Assembly: GCA_902775835.1 (NCBI GenBank)
Contig: CACYNZ010000086.1
Coordinates: 1 to 12,061, forward strand
Direction: 5' to 3'
DNA: 12,061 nucleotides
Origin: an uncultured Eubacteriales bacterium
Lineage (GTDB): Bacteria; Bacillota_A; Clostridia; Christensenellales; Aristaeellaceae
Positions 5,631 through 11,980 of the stretch are shown here, in pieces (within the stretch, counting starts at the first letter, position 1; each line of letters starts with the position of its first letter). The translations under genes and the position numbers were made by a program. Under the pieces are notes generated by a model that made no database searches, was not told the origin of the DNA, and saw nothing but the letters and a program-made list of their open reading frames with translations.

Positions 5631-6257
5631 ATGGAACGAAAGGAAGAAATCATCCTGGCAGCATTGGAACTGGCGTCTGAAAACGGATTACAGTCCGTTT
5701 CGATGAATCAGATTGCAGAAAAAATCAGGATTAAGGCGCCGTCTTTGTATAACCATTTCAAGTCAAAGGATGAGATTGTCAGAGCAATGTACAGTTATCT
5801 CCGGGAACAGGCGCAGCAGAATCGTTCCTTCGGGTTTGCGGATCCTGATGCTTTTGCGTCAAAAAGTCTGGAACAGATACTCACAGAGTCCCTGGCTTCT
5901 TATCTGGGCATGATTGCTGACCAGAATATGATGCGTTTTTTCAGGGTGCTTTATTCTGAAAGATCCATGAATCCTTTGGCTGCAGAGATTATGCTGGAAG
6001 AGACAGAACACATGATCCGGTCGACCCGGAATCTATTCTATGCACTGGCCGTGCATGGAAAGATGAAAAACGAGGGCGTTGATACAGCTGCGCTGACCTT
6101 CGCACTCACCGTACATTCACTGATCGATTACCAGCTCGATAAAATGACAGCCGGGAAGGCGGAGCAGTTAAGGGACAGCGATACCCTGTATACAAAGGAA
6201 CTGATGGAATTCGTCAGATGGTTCAGCGTACAGGTCGGAGGGGAAGAGCATGAATAG
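5631..6257 (+). CDS. TetR/AcrR-family transcriptional regulator, paired with DUF998
   Basis: A 208-residue regulator. ATG 5631 is preferred, with GGAGAAGGTG ending five bases upstream; a GTG two codons earlier is the alternative. The N-terminus is a standard TetR domain: KEEIILAALELASENG (4-19), then VSMNQIAEKIRIKAPSLYNH (23-42) including the recognition helix and the Y-N-H-F signature. The remainder is all-helical (for example MIADQNMMRFFRVLYSE and HSLIDYQLDKM), as expected of a ligand-binding/dimer domain. Its last 8 bp overlap the start of a DUF998 membrane protein gene, so the two are translationally coupled. TetR-DUF998 pairs are common in Firmicutes. The operator-like repeats over its own promoter point to autorepression; the ligand is unknown. 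Confidence 0.9.
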   Translation: MERKEEIILAALELASENGLQSVSMNQIAEKIRIKAPSLYNHFKSKDEIVRAMYSYLREQAQQNRSFGFADPDAFASKSLEQILTESLASYLGMIADQNMMRFFRVLYSERSMNPLAAEIMLEETEHMIRSTRNLFYALAVHGKMKNEGVDTAALTFALTVHSLIDYQLDKMTAGKAEQLRDSDTLYTKELMEFVRWFSVQVGGEEHE

Positions 6258-6906
6258 AAAACTCATCAACTGGCTCGGATTAACCGGCGTCGTCGCGTTT
6301 GTTTCCTATACCCTGGCGGTGGTCATCTCTCCGTCCGCGTTTCCGGGATACAACTGGATGGAGCAGGCCGTCAGCGACTTGTCTGCCGAAAACGCACCTT
6401 CCAGGATGCTCTGGAATCAAATCGCAGCGCTGTACGGGGTCTGCAGTGTCGTCTGTGTGACCTGCGTTTCCCTCTATGTTTCTGAGAACAAGGTTTCCAC
6501 CCGGCTTTTCCGGATGGGAATGTACCTGTTCTCGATCATGAACTGGATTTCTTATGTGGGATATGCGATGTTTCCACTTGCGGACAGCGGAAAGGAGATC
6601 GCCTCTTTTCAGGAGATCATGCATATGGCAGTTACGGCGGCGGTTGTGATTCTGTCGATCGTTTCGCTGGTATGTCTGATTATTGCCGGGTTCAGAAAGG
6701 AAGGCATTCGGGGAATCGGGATCTGGGCTGCTGTCGCGCTCATCATGATGATGATCGGTGCAATCGGCAAAGGTGTGGTCCCTCCGCGGTATTTCGGGAT
6801 TGTGGAACGCTGCAGCGTGTTTGCTGCCGTCGGCTTCAATGCGGTATGCGGAATGTATCTGTTCAGAGGTTTTCCGGATAAGCCCGACAGATGTCAGACA
6901 GTCTGA
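6250..6906 (+). CDS. DUF998-family integral membrane protein
   Basis: A 218-residue membrane protein with about six hydrophobic segments: residues near 9-27, 57-77, 88-108, 122-145, 154-173 and 184-206. The segment FPGYNWMEQAVSDLSAENAP after the first helix matches the DUF998 pattern of a conserved extracytoplasmic-looking loop with D-x-S and A-P. The biochemical role of DUF998 proteins is not established; permease-like or membrane-stress functions are only guesses. The ATG overlaps the TetR stop by 8 bp and has GGAGGGGAAG upstream, so expression should follow that of the regulator, which probably controls it in response to a membrane-active compound (inference). Confidence 0.85.
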   Translation: MNRKLINWLGLTGVVAFVSYTLAVVISPSAFPGYNWMEQAVSDLSAENAPSRMLWNQIAALYGVCSVVCVTCVSLYVSENKVSTRLFRMGMYLFSIMNWISYVGYAMFPLADSGKEIASFQEIMHMAVTAAVVILSIVSLVCLIIAGFRKEGIRGIGIWAAVALIMMMIGAIGKGVVPPRYFGIVERCSVFAAVGFNAVCGMYLFRGFPDKPDRCQTV

Positions 6907-7267
6907 TGAACCGGAAAGCCGGAAGATATGTTTTGAAATTGTCTTCAGGCATGTTTCAAAGATCAGCATCTGCGATGACAGGGTCACAGCAGAATATCCT
7001 TCCGCCCCTGAAACGAACTGCTGAGAACAGCTCTGCACACAAGGGAAAAACGGCGGGCGCTGCGCGTAAAGCTTGGATCGGTACCGGGAACTATGCTGTC
7101 AGCAGAGCGGAAACATTGACGGAGGCTGCAGAAACAGATGAATATCATGAAGGCTTGGAACCCTAGGAAATATAAGGCTTTCAGGCCGTGAAACCGGGTT
7201 CACTTTTCCTTATACTGCAAGGCTTTTTGAAGGAATTTGCGATTTTTTCTCACAAACCTAACGAGTT
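6907..7267. other. 361-bp gap without a supported gene
   Basis: A frame open to 7166 has unremarkable composition, no ribosome site and begins inside the DUF998 gene, so I do not call it. The stretch holds a small CCGG-AAAG-CCGG hairpin just after the DUF998 stop and a T-followed dyad at 7188-7211. A TATACT at 7211-7216 has no -35 partner. Confidence 0.5.
7188..7211 (+). terminator. Weak intrinsic terminator candidate downstream of DUF998
   Basis: GTGAA (7188-7192) and TTCAC (7199-7203) enclose ACCGGG and are followed by TTTTCCTT. The stem is only 5 bp, so function is uncertain. It would end leftover readthrough from the TetR-DUF998 operon. Confidence 0.35.
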
Positions 7268-7312
7268 GCCAGTTGTCAAGGTAAAGCACTTGACGGCTGG
7301 CGTTATTTTTTT
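7268..7312 (+). terminator. Strong intrinsic terminator insulating the toxin-antitoxin module
   Basis: GCCAGTTGTCAAG (7268-7280) pairs with CTTGACGGCTGGC (7289-7301) in a 13-bp stem with two G-U pairs and an 8-nt loop. GTTA and then seven Ts (7306-7312) follow. It ends eight bases before the -35 of the toxin-antitoxin promoter. Confidence 0.85.
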
Positions 7313-7319
7313 GAATCTG

Positions 7320-7348
7320 TTGACAAAAAGGCTGAATGAAACTATGAT
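7320..7348 (+). promoter_or_regulatory. Toxin-antitoxin promoter
   Basis: A perfect TTGACA (7320-7325), a 17-bp spacer and TATGAT (7343-7348). The expected transcription start, about 7355, falls in the middle of the palindrome at 7348-7365. Confidence 0.8.
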
Positions 7349-7365
7349 GGTATCAGTTGATACCA
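7348..7365. promoter_or_regulatory. Perfect 18-bp palindrome, toxin-antitoxin operator
   Basis: TGGTATCAGTTGATACCA is two perfect 8-bp arms around GT, abutting the -10 box and covering the start site. Antitoxins with a helix-turn-helix usually bind such dyads to repress their own operon (known for MqsA), so this is the expected site for the protein encoded at 7840. Confidence 0.7.
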
Positions 7366-7387
7366 GATGATTTGGAGGAATGCAACC

Positions 7388-7825
7388 GTGCCGGAAACAA
7401 CCGCGCGAATTGAAAGTGAACTGGATGTACGTGCATATCTTCAGGATCTGAAGTATGCCCTGGAACATGGAGCGAAGCTCACCTTCCAGGAGGAGCGTCT
7501 GGTCGATCAGCACAGGGATCAACGGTATACGAATCGATTTACGGTAGCAGACTTATTCCCGGATGAGAGTCCGGTTACGGCGCTGAAACGCGAGCTTCAG
7601 AAACTGACTGTCGAAGAATACATGCAGACCGTCAAAGATCTGCGGTTCCCCAAGAGAAGTGAGATGCGGGAATTCGGAAAGGTCTATGAGGGGAAAGGCG
7701 ACGTATACATCAAGATCAGAGTGGAACTGCTGTCGGAGTATGGAAACCATACGACATTTGTGATGTCCTTCCACTACGCCACGATTCCCTTTACGCCCGA
7801 CATGTTCCCCTACAAAAAGAGGTGA
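7388..7825 (+). CDS. Candidate MqsR-like toxin of a Panacea-type toxin-antitoxin module
   Basis: A 145-residue protein. GTG 7388 is preferred because GGAGG lies nine bases upstream; the in-frame ATG 7367 comes before that ribosome site and inside the leader. The N-terminal part is helical and charged, with RYTNRFTVADLFPDESP (46-62), then LTVEEYMQTVKDLRFPKRSE (73-92). The C-terminal part, FGKVYEGKGDVYIKIRV (96-112) followed by FVMSFHYA, resembles the MqsR/RelE-fold pattern (VY...G-x-VYLKITV...IVSFK). Tyr107 could match the MqsR Tyr, but the following Lys is His here and the Gln is absent. A ribonuclease role is therefore inference. It precedes the antitoxin gene by 14 bp, the toxin-first order seen in mqsRA. 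Known relatives in Firmicutes are mostly called hypothetical. Confidence 0.65.
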   Translation: MPETTARIESELDVRAYLQDLKYALEHGAKLTFQEERLVDQHRDQRYTNRFTVADLFPDESPVTALKRELQKLTVEEYMQTVKDLRFPKRSEMREFGKVYEGKGDVYIKIRVELLSEYGNHTTFVMSFHYATIPFTPDMFPYKKR

Positions 7826-7839
7826 GGAGGTGGATGAGC

Positions 7840-8865
7840 ATGAAGATTTTGAATAGGGTGAGGAAGCTGTGCATTAGTTGCATGGAAGAGCATGATGTTC
7901 AGACCGTATTGATCAGGGAGAGTAACGTCTTCAAAGGTGTTCCTGTCGAATATGATGCCGAGTACTTCTATTGCGACAAAGCGGATGAAACCTATGCGGA
8001 TGAGCAGCAGATTTCAGCCAACGACATTGCCATGAAGAATGCGTACCGTGTTGCCTCCGGCCTGCTGACATCAGATCAGATTGCTGCAATCCGCGCACGT
8101 TACGGGATCAGCCAAAGCGATCTCTGTCTGCTTCTCGGCTGGGGAGCAAAAACGATCACCCGGTATGAGAGCCATCAGGTGCAGGACATTGCGCATGATA
8201 CGATTCTCAGGAAACTGGCATCAGATCCTGAATGGTTCCTGAAGCTGCTTGATACAGCAAAAGCTTCTCTCTCCCCGGCTTCCTATGCAAAATACAGAGA
8301 AGCTGGTACTGCTCTGTTCGAACAGGATCATGATCTGTATCTCAAGAGTGCAATCATGGCAAAGTACGCTCGCTATCAGCATAATCCAGAATACACAGGC
8401 AATGCGTCGCTTTCATTGGACGTTGTAGTAGACATGATCCATTATTATGCCAACTCTGCCAAGGTAACCAGCCTCTACCGGGTTAAGCTGATGAAGCTGC
8501 TCTGGTATGCGGATGCTCTCTCCTATAAGCGCAGAGGGCACGCCATTTCCGGCATGGTATACCGTGCCATGCCGATGGGAGCGGTTCCGGTAGCGTATGA
8601 ATCCATTGTCGATCTCAGCACGATCAACTGTGAAGAAATCGATATGGGTGATGGTACGGGATACAAGTTCCTTCCGACAGAAACGAAAGACTATCCGTTC
8701 CTTCATGCAGATGATACGGCAATCATGGATGCTGTCATACAGCGGTTTGGAAATCTTCCGAAAGCAGACATCGTCGAAGCCATGCATCATGAGGACGCCT
8801 ATACGGAAACCGCGCCTGGTGATATCATTCAGTTCAAATACGCTAAGACGCTCAGCATATCATAA
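7840..8865 (+). CDS. Antitoxin/regulator: MqsA-like zinc finger, HTH and Panacea (DUF4065/SocA-like) domain
   Basis: A 341-residue three-part protein. ATG 7840 is chosen for its nine-base spacing from AGGAGG; ATG 7834 is too close. Residues 9-55 resemble a YgiT/MqsA zinc finger (CISC at 11-14, YC at 44-45), but the fourth ligand is missing: the second pair reads C-D-K-A. Residues 75-125 are a helix-turn-helix (LLTSDQIAAIRARYGISQSD, LLGWGAKTITRYESHQVQD) of the MqsA/XRE type. From about 195 to the end lies a Panacea domain (LSLDVVVDMIHYYAN, VKLMKLLWYADALSYKRRGH, ISGMVYRAMPMGAVP). Panacea domains neutralise many unrelated toxins, and the SocA antitoxin contains one. The protein should repress the operon at 7348-7365 and neutralise the upstream product. 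Confidence 0.85.
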   Translation: MKILNRVRKLCISCMEEHDVQTVLIRESNVFKGVPVEYDAEYFYCDKADETYADEQQISANDIAMKNAYRVASGLLTSDQIAAIRARYGISQSDLCLLLGWGAKTITRYESHQVQDIAHDTILRKLASDPEWFLKLLDTAKASLSPASYAKYREAGTALFEQDHDLYLKSAIMAKYARYQHNPEYTGNASLSLDVVVDMIHYYANSAKVTSLYRVKLMKLLWYADALSYKRRGHAISGMVYRAMPMGAVPVAYESIVDLSTINCEEIDMGDGTGYKFLPTETKDYPFLHADDTAIMDAVIQRFGNLPKADIVEAMHHEDAYTETAPGDIIQFKYAKTLSIS

Positions 8866-8869
8866 AAGC

Positions 8870-8907
8870 TGACCGGCAGGAAACTCATCCAGTCGGTCAT
8901 TTCGTTT
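8870..8907 (+). terminator. Terminator candidate after the toxin-antitoxin module
   Basis: TGACCG (8870-8875) pairs with CGGTCA (8894-8899), with an inner GGA/TCC pairing, followed by TTTCGTTT. The stem is interrupted by an internal loop. It lies directly after the antitoxin stop codon. Confidence 0.5.
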
Positions 8908-9041
8908 ACACCGATTCACGGTTATTCATTCACACCCACACAGACAACCTGTCCGCTGTACCCATCAGGCATTTCGTTCATAGAAAGAAGAGATCATTTG
9001 CGGCTTATGAATGTGAACGACTTGTCCGGTCATCCTGTTTA

Positions 9042-9069
9042 CTAAAAAGGGGTTGCAGGCTGAACCCCT
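9042..9069 (-). terminator. Minus-strand hairpin with T run inside the decayed region
   Basis: On the minus strand AGGGGTT, an 8-nt loop and AACCCCT are followed by TTTTAG. No intact minus-strand gene precedes it, so it is probably left over from a lost gene or mobile element. Confidence 0.45.
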
Positions 9070-9081
9070 GTGGTGGGTGCA

Positions 9082-9255
9082 TTTCTCATCGGAAATAGAA
9101 TTCCATTGTTCATTGCAAACTTTGATCAGGAAGGTAACAGGCTGCCGGTATATACGTACCATATCCTGCACAGGCTTCATGGAAGCCGCATGAATCCGAA
9201 CGCCATAGGCAGTGGTCTGTTTCGTTCTGCGGCTTCTTTCCTCTCCCCATATCAC
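9082..9255 (-). pseudogene. Possible N-terminal remnant of a TnpB-family transposon protein
   Basis: A minus-strand frame (starting at GTG 9255 and open to 8965) encodes TKQTTAYGVRIHAASMKPVQ and then DMVRIYRQPVTFLIKVCNEQ. This resembles the first strand and helix of a group of TnpB/IS605-type RNA-guided nucleases in Firmicutes, as I remember them (pattern YGV-x-I...KPVQ-M-x-x-IYR-AV-FLI-x-V-NE-W). After about residue 58 the similarity stops and the frame crosses a terminator-like hairpin. The full protein would need roughly 400 residues, so this is at most a fragment. No transposon ends were identified. The family call is from memory of the motif and is tentative. Confidence 0.4.
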
Positions 9256-9513
9256 AACAGAAGCGATGACTTTTATACCATATGGGATTGTTATGAAGCT
9301 TCACAAAAATCTGTACGATGAAGTGATATGACCGGTTTGGCGGAACAATGTGGCAACATACCGGACTGCCGACTGAGCCATGCCACCTTGTACATATTCT
9401 ATGAAGCTTATCGGCCCGGAAGCCAAGTGCGGAGAGCGGCATTGAAAGCATGGCATCAGCAGGACGGAAACAAGGATGGAGGCTGCTGTGCGGCCAGACC
9501 GGCGATGTCTGAA

Positions 9514-9544
9514 GGTATCATGAAAGATACCAGGTATCATGAAA
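9514..9544. repeat. GGTATC half-site array upstream of the redox operon (operator candidate)
   Basis: GGTATCATGAAA occurs twice, at 9514-9525 and 9533-9544 (19-bp period), with an inverted GATACC (9526-9531) between. The three half-sites alternate in direction and end nine bases before the -35 of the operon promoter. The half-site equals that of the toxin-antitoxin operator. Confidence 0.5.
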
Positions 9545-9552
9545 AATCGTAC

Positions 9553-9581
9553 TTGTGCGCATCATGGAACGGTCATATAAT
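9553..9581 (+). promoter_or_regulatory. Promoter of the redox operon
   Basis: TTGTGC (9553-9558), a 17-bp spacer and a perfect TATAAT (9576-9581). The expected leader is about 40 nt to the start at 9628. The weak -35 fits a promoter helped or controlled by a factor bound just upstream. Confidence 0.6.
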
Positions 9582-9627
9582 TAAACCGGTTCAGGAAAAC
9601 GACCGAGAACCGGAGAGGAAGATTGCT

Positions 9628-10029
9628 ATGACCAATGCTGAAAAAGTACATGAGTTTCTGAACAGGGCAAAGACTTTCTATTTTCTGACAACCGATGGGG
9701 ATCAGCCGAAAGGACGTCCATTCGGGTTCCAGATGCTGGTGGATGATACACTGTATTTCGGCTGCGGAACCTTCAAAAATGTATTCAGGCAGCTCACTGC
9801 AAACCCTAAAGTCGAAGTTCTCGCCGTAAACGGCGGAGAATTCCTGCGCTATGACGGTACCGCCAGAGTTGTCCATGATGACGGGCTTCTTGAGAAGGTT
9901 CGTCAGACGATTCCGCAGATCATGTCCCTCTACGATCAGAACGGCTGGGAAATGGGACTGTTCTGCCTTGAAAACGGTCACGCAGAGATCCGGGGCATGA
10001 TGGACCTGAAAGAAGAGTTCGATGTGTAA
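9628..10029 (+). CDS. FMN-binding split-barrel protein (PPOX family), first gene of the redox operon
   Basis: A 133-residue protein from ATG 9628, with GAGAGGAAG upstream; the open frame extends further 5' without a ribosome site. Features of the small PPOX-like FMN-binding family: an N-terminal helix (AEKVHEFLNRAKTFYFLTT), the strand pair QPKGRPFGFQMLVDDTLYFG, a TFKNVFRQLTANPKVEVLAV segment that in relatives contacts the FMN phosphate, then FLRYDGTARVV. Members reduce or bind flavin-accessible substrates such as nitro compounds or quinones; the substrate is unknown here. Its stop (TAA) shares one base with the start of the HxlR gene, so the two are translationally coupled. Confidence 0.88.
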   Translation: MTNAEKVHEFLNRAKTFYFLTTDGDQPKGRPFGFQMLVDDTLYFGCGTFKNVFRQLTANPKVEVLAVNGGEFLRYDGTARVVHDDGLLEKVRQTIPQIMSLYDQNGWEMGLFCLENGHAEIRGMMDLKEEFDV

Positions 10030-10382
10030 TGGAAAAGCAGACAACCATCGAAGAGCGCTTCGGCAAATGTCCATATGCCACGGCGCAGACACTGATTTCC
10101 GGAAAATGGGCTGTGCTCATTCTGCTGTATCTGGAGGACGGCCCGATCCGTTTCAGTGAACTGCTCAGGAAGATGCCGAGGATGACCCACGCCACGCTTT
10201 CCGTTCAGCTGAAGTCTCTCGAAGAATATGGACTGATCAGGCGGGTTCAGTACGAGGCCATACCGCCGCATGTGGAATACTCGCTGACGGAGCTCGGTCA
10301 GAAGTTTCATCCTGTTGTGGCCGCCATGGAAGCCTGGGGAAATGACTACATCGCGCACATGCAGGGAAAAAAACACACATGA
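10029..10382 (+). CDS. HxlR-family winged-helix regulator
   Basis: A 117-residue MarR-like regulator of the HxlR group: CPYATAQTLISGKWAVLILL (14-33), RFSELLRKMPRMTHATLSVQ (about 40-59), LKSLEEYGLIRRVQYEAIPP with the wing, then VEYSLTELGQKFHPVVAAME. Cys14, in the family-typical C-P position, is the redox-sensing cysteine in characterised relatives such as HypR and YodB, which respond to quinones, aldehydes or hypochlorite. It overlaps its neighbours at both ends (TAATG and ATGA), so it is made in step with the enzymes it probably regulates. The half-site array at 9514-9544 is a likely target, though this is only inferred from position. Confidence 0.92.
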   Translation: MEKQTTIEERFGKCPYATAQTLISGKWAVLILLYLEDGPIRFSELLRKMPRMTHATLSVQLKSLEEYGLIRRVQYEAIPPHVEYSLTELGQKFHPVVAAMEAWGNDYIAHMQGKKHT

Positions 10383-11299
10383 ACATGACCGGAATTGTCT
10401 ACAGACCGCCTTATGAGGCCAATTCGCTGCTGCTGCAGGTGACCCTGGGCTGCAGCCACAACAAATGTACCTTCTGTTACATGTACCCGGATGTACAGTT
10501 CAGTGTCTGTCCGATGGAACAGGTGGAAGCGGATATAGAAGAAGCGGCTCACTATTGCCCGAATGTCAGACGGGTCTTTCTCGAGCATGGAGACGCCTTT
10601 GTACTTTCCACGGACCGGCTGCTGAAGATAACGGATATGATTCACCGGAAACTGCCCAAAGTGGAAACTGTTGCCATGTATGCATCCATCCAGAATATCA
10701 GATCCAAGACTGATGAAGAGCTGCGGCAGCTCAGATCTGCCGGTATCCATGGCCTGGACATCGGAGTGGAGAGCGGGCTGGACACTGCGCTGACCTACAT
10801 GAACAAAGGGCATACAGCCGCAGAAGCGCGGGAACAGCTGCTCCGTCTGACAGAAGCAGGCATGGATTACAGCTTCAACGCTATCCTGGGATGCGGCGGA
10901 GCTGAACAGTGGCAGGAGAATGCCGACGCCACGGCTGATCTGATCAACGCGGTTCAGCCGCATCTGCTGTTCATCGGCAGCCTGCACGCCGAGCCGGGAT
11001 GCAGGCTGTACATGGATATGAAGAGCGGCGCATTCAGAGAATGCACCATCGGGCAGCTGCTGGATGAACAGGAAAGGCTCATCAGGCGTCTTGATCTCAG
11101 GGATACCTGGTATTTCGGATCGCATCCGTCCAATCTTGTGCCCATGCAGGGCAGACTGCCTGATCAGAAACAGGACATGATCAAGGCAGTGCAGGATATG
11201 CGCGAACAGTTCCGGGCACATCTGGATGAAGTCCCGACGCGCGGAGGAGAGGGTTCCATTCTGAACCGATATATTGAAGGAGGAAAACAACATGGCTGA
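10379..11299 (+). CDS. Radical SAM protein of uncharacterised subgroup
   Basis: A 306-residue radical SAM enzyme. The cluster motif is GCSHNKCTFC (24-33), giving Cys25, Cys30 and Cys33 with C-x4-C-x2-C spacing rather than the usual C-x3-C-x2-C. Other core features are FLEHGDAFVL (67-76, in the place of the SAM-binding GGE-type motif), LDIGVESGLD (126-135) and the following MNKGHTAAEA. This GCSHNKC-type subgroup lacks an assigned reaction to my knowledge. There is no extra cluster domain; the C-terminal part is helical. Start overlaps the HxlR stop (ATGA) and its end overlaps the nitroreductase start by 8 bp, so it belongs to a fully coupled operon. A maturation or detoxification role with the flavoproteins is possible but unproven. 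Confidence 0.88.
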   Translation: MNMTGIVYRPPYEANSLLLQVTLGCSHNKCTFCYMYPDVQFSVCPMEQVEADIEEAAHYCPNVRRVFLEHGDAFVLSTDRLLKITDMIHRKLPKVETVAMYASIQNIRSKTDEELRQLRSAGIHGLDIGVESGLDTALTYMNKGHTAAEAREQLLRLTEAGMDYSFNAILGCGGAEQWQENADATADLINAVQPHLLFIGSLHAEPGCRLYMDMKSGAFRECTIGQLLDEQERLIRRLDLRDTWYFGSHPSNLVPMQGRLPDQKQDMIKAVQDMREQFRAHLDEVPTRGGEGSILNRYIEGGKQHG

Positions 11300-11810
11300 A
11301 ACACTCGCTACCCTGAAGACCCGCCGCAGCTGCCGCGCTTACAGGCCGGAACACGTCGAGGAAGAAAAGCTCCAGGCTATCCTGGAAGCCGGAACCTATG
11401 CCGCTACAGGCATGGGCAGGCAGTCTCCCATTATCCTGGTCATCAGGGATCAGGAAATCCGCAGGCAGCTTACAAAGCTCAATGCCGCCGCGATGGGGAT
11501 GAACATGGATCCCTTCTACGGTGCGCCGGAACTGATTGTCGTGCTGGCAAACAAGGATATCCCGACCTATGTGTATGATGGAAGCCTGGTCATGGGCAAC
11601 ATGATGAACGCCGCTGCCGATCTGGGCGTAGCCAGCTGCTGGATTCACCGTGCCAAAGAGGAGTTTGAGAGCGAGGAAGGGAAAGCTGTCCTGAAAAAGC
11701 TGGGCATTGAAGGCAGCTATGAGGGTATCGGCAATCTGATCCTCGGCTATGCCGCGGCACCTGCCGTAGAGCCCGCACCGAGAAAGGCGAATTACGTATA
11801 CAACGTGTAA
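11292..11810 (+). CDS. Nitroreductase-family FMN oxidoreductase
   Basis: A 172-residue nitroreductase-fold protein. ATG 11292 is set by AGGAGG eight bases upstream, inside the end of the radical SAM gene. Family features: LKTRRSCRAYRPEHV (8-22, arginines for the FMN phosphate), an AATGMGRQSPIILVI segment (where relatives have APSGxNxQPWxFVVV), and GNMMNAAADLGVASCWIH near residue 100-117, ending with a IGNLILGYAA strand and a short C-terminal tail. Dimeric members use FMN and NAD(P)H to reduce nitro groups, quinones or flavins. The protein is slightly shorter than typical NfsB-type enzymes. As the last gene of the redox operon it is followed by an intrinsic terminator at 11833-11861. Confidence 0.92.
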   Translation: MAETLATLKTRRSCRAYRPEHVEEEKLQAILEAGTYAATGMGRQSPIILVIRDQEIRRQLTKLNAAAMGMNMDPFYGAPELIVVLANKDIPTYVYDGSLVMGNMMNAAADLGVASCWIHRAKEEFESEEGKAVLKKLGIEGSYEGIGNLILGYAAAPAVEPAPRKANYVYNV

Positions 11811-11832
11811 CCCGGTCTTTTATACTCAACTG

Positions 11833-11861
11833 GCGTCGTTCAGTCGCGAACGGCGCTTTTT
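11833..11861 (+). terminator. Intrinsic terminator of the redox operon
   Basis: GCGTCGTTC (11833-11841), an AGTCGC loop and GAACGGCGC (11848-11856) form a 9-bp stem with one G-U pair, followed by five Ts, 23 bp after the nitroreductase stop. Confidence 0.85.
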
Positions 11862-11863
11862 GG

Positions 11864-11974
11864 GGCACAACGCTGGAGTATGTGGCCAGTGCCTTCAACG
11901 GCTGGCAGGCGGTGAAGATCGGAAGCCAGATCGGCTGGGTTTCCGGGGAGTATAGCGAGATCACAACTGAATAA
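11864..11974 (+). pseudogene. 3' fragment of a bacterial SH3-domain protein gene
   Basis: A short frame ending in TAA (11972-11974) encodes 36 residues: GTTLEYVASAFNGWQAVKIG, then SQIGWVSGEYSEITTE. This is the second half of a bacterial SH3 (SH3b/SH3_3) repeat, with the typical G-W-x-x-V-K-I and G-W-V-S-G-x-Y endings found in secreted cell-wall hydrolases and adhesins. No start codon or ribosome site is present; the recognisable part begins three bases after the T tract of the operon terminator. It is most likely the remains of a gene whose 5' part was replaced by, or lost next to, the redox operon. It keeps its own terminator at 11981-12017. Confidence 0.7.
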
Positions 11975-11980
11975 ATGCTT

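Larger units (their letters stand above)
8908..9513. other. Decayed region without an intact gene
   Basis: About 600 bp with only short frames on both strands. It contains a minus-strand hairpin with T run (9042-9069) and a possible fragment of a TnpB-type transposon protein (9082-9255). A plus-strand frame upstream of the FMN protein (from 9328) reads into that gene but has no ribosome site and shows no recognised domain. Confidence 0.5.

Noticed and set aside
6280..7038. 252-codon minus-strand open frame opposite DUF998
   Set aside because: His/Arg/Asp-rich translation is the usual shadow of a hydrophobic membrane protein gene.
6891..7166. Plus-strand frame downstream of DUF998
   Set aside because: It begins inside the DUF998 gene, has no ribosome site and shows no recognisable domain.
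7211..7312. Possible small RNA between a TATACT and the strong terminator
   Set aside because: No -35 element at a suitable distance; not enough to call an RNA gene.
9070..9321. 83-codon plus-strand frame in the decayed region
   Set aside because: No ribosome site or domain; it is antisense to the more protein-like TnpB-type fragment.
9328..9627. N-terminal extension of the FMN protein gene
   Set aside because: The promoter at 9553-9581 and the ribosome site before 9628 lie inside it, so it is not translated with the gene.
10346..11293. 315-codon minus-strand open frame opposite the radical SAM gene
   Set aside because: It lies antisense to a clear radical SAM gene and has no recognisable domain; GC-rich codons leave the opposite frame open.
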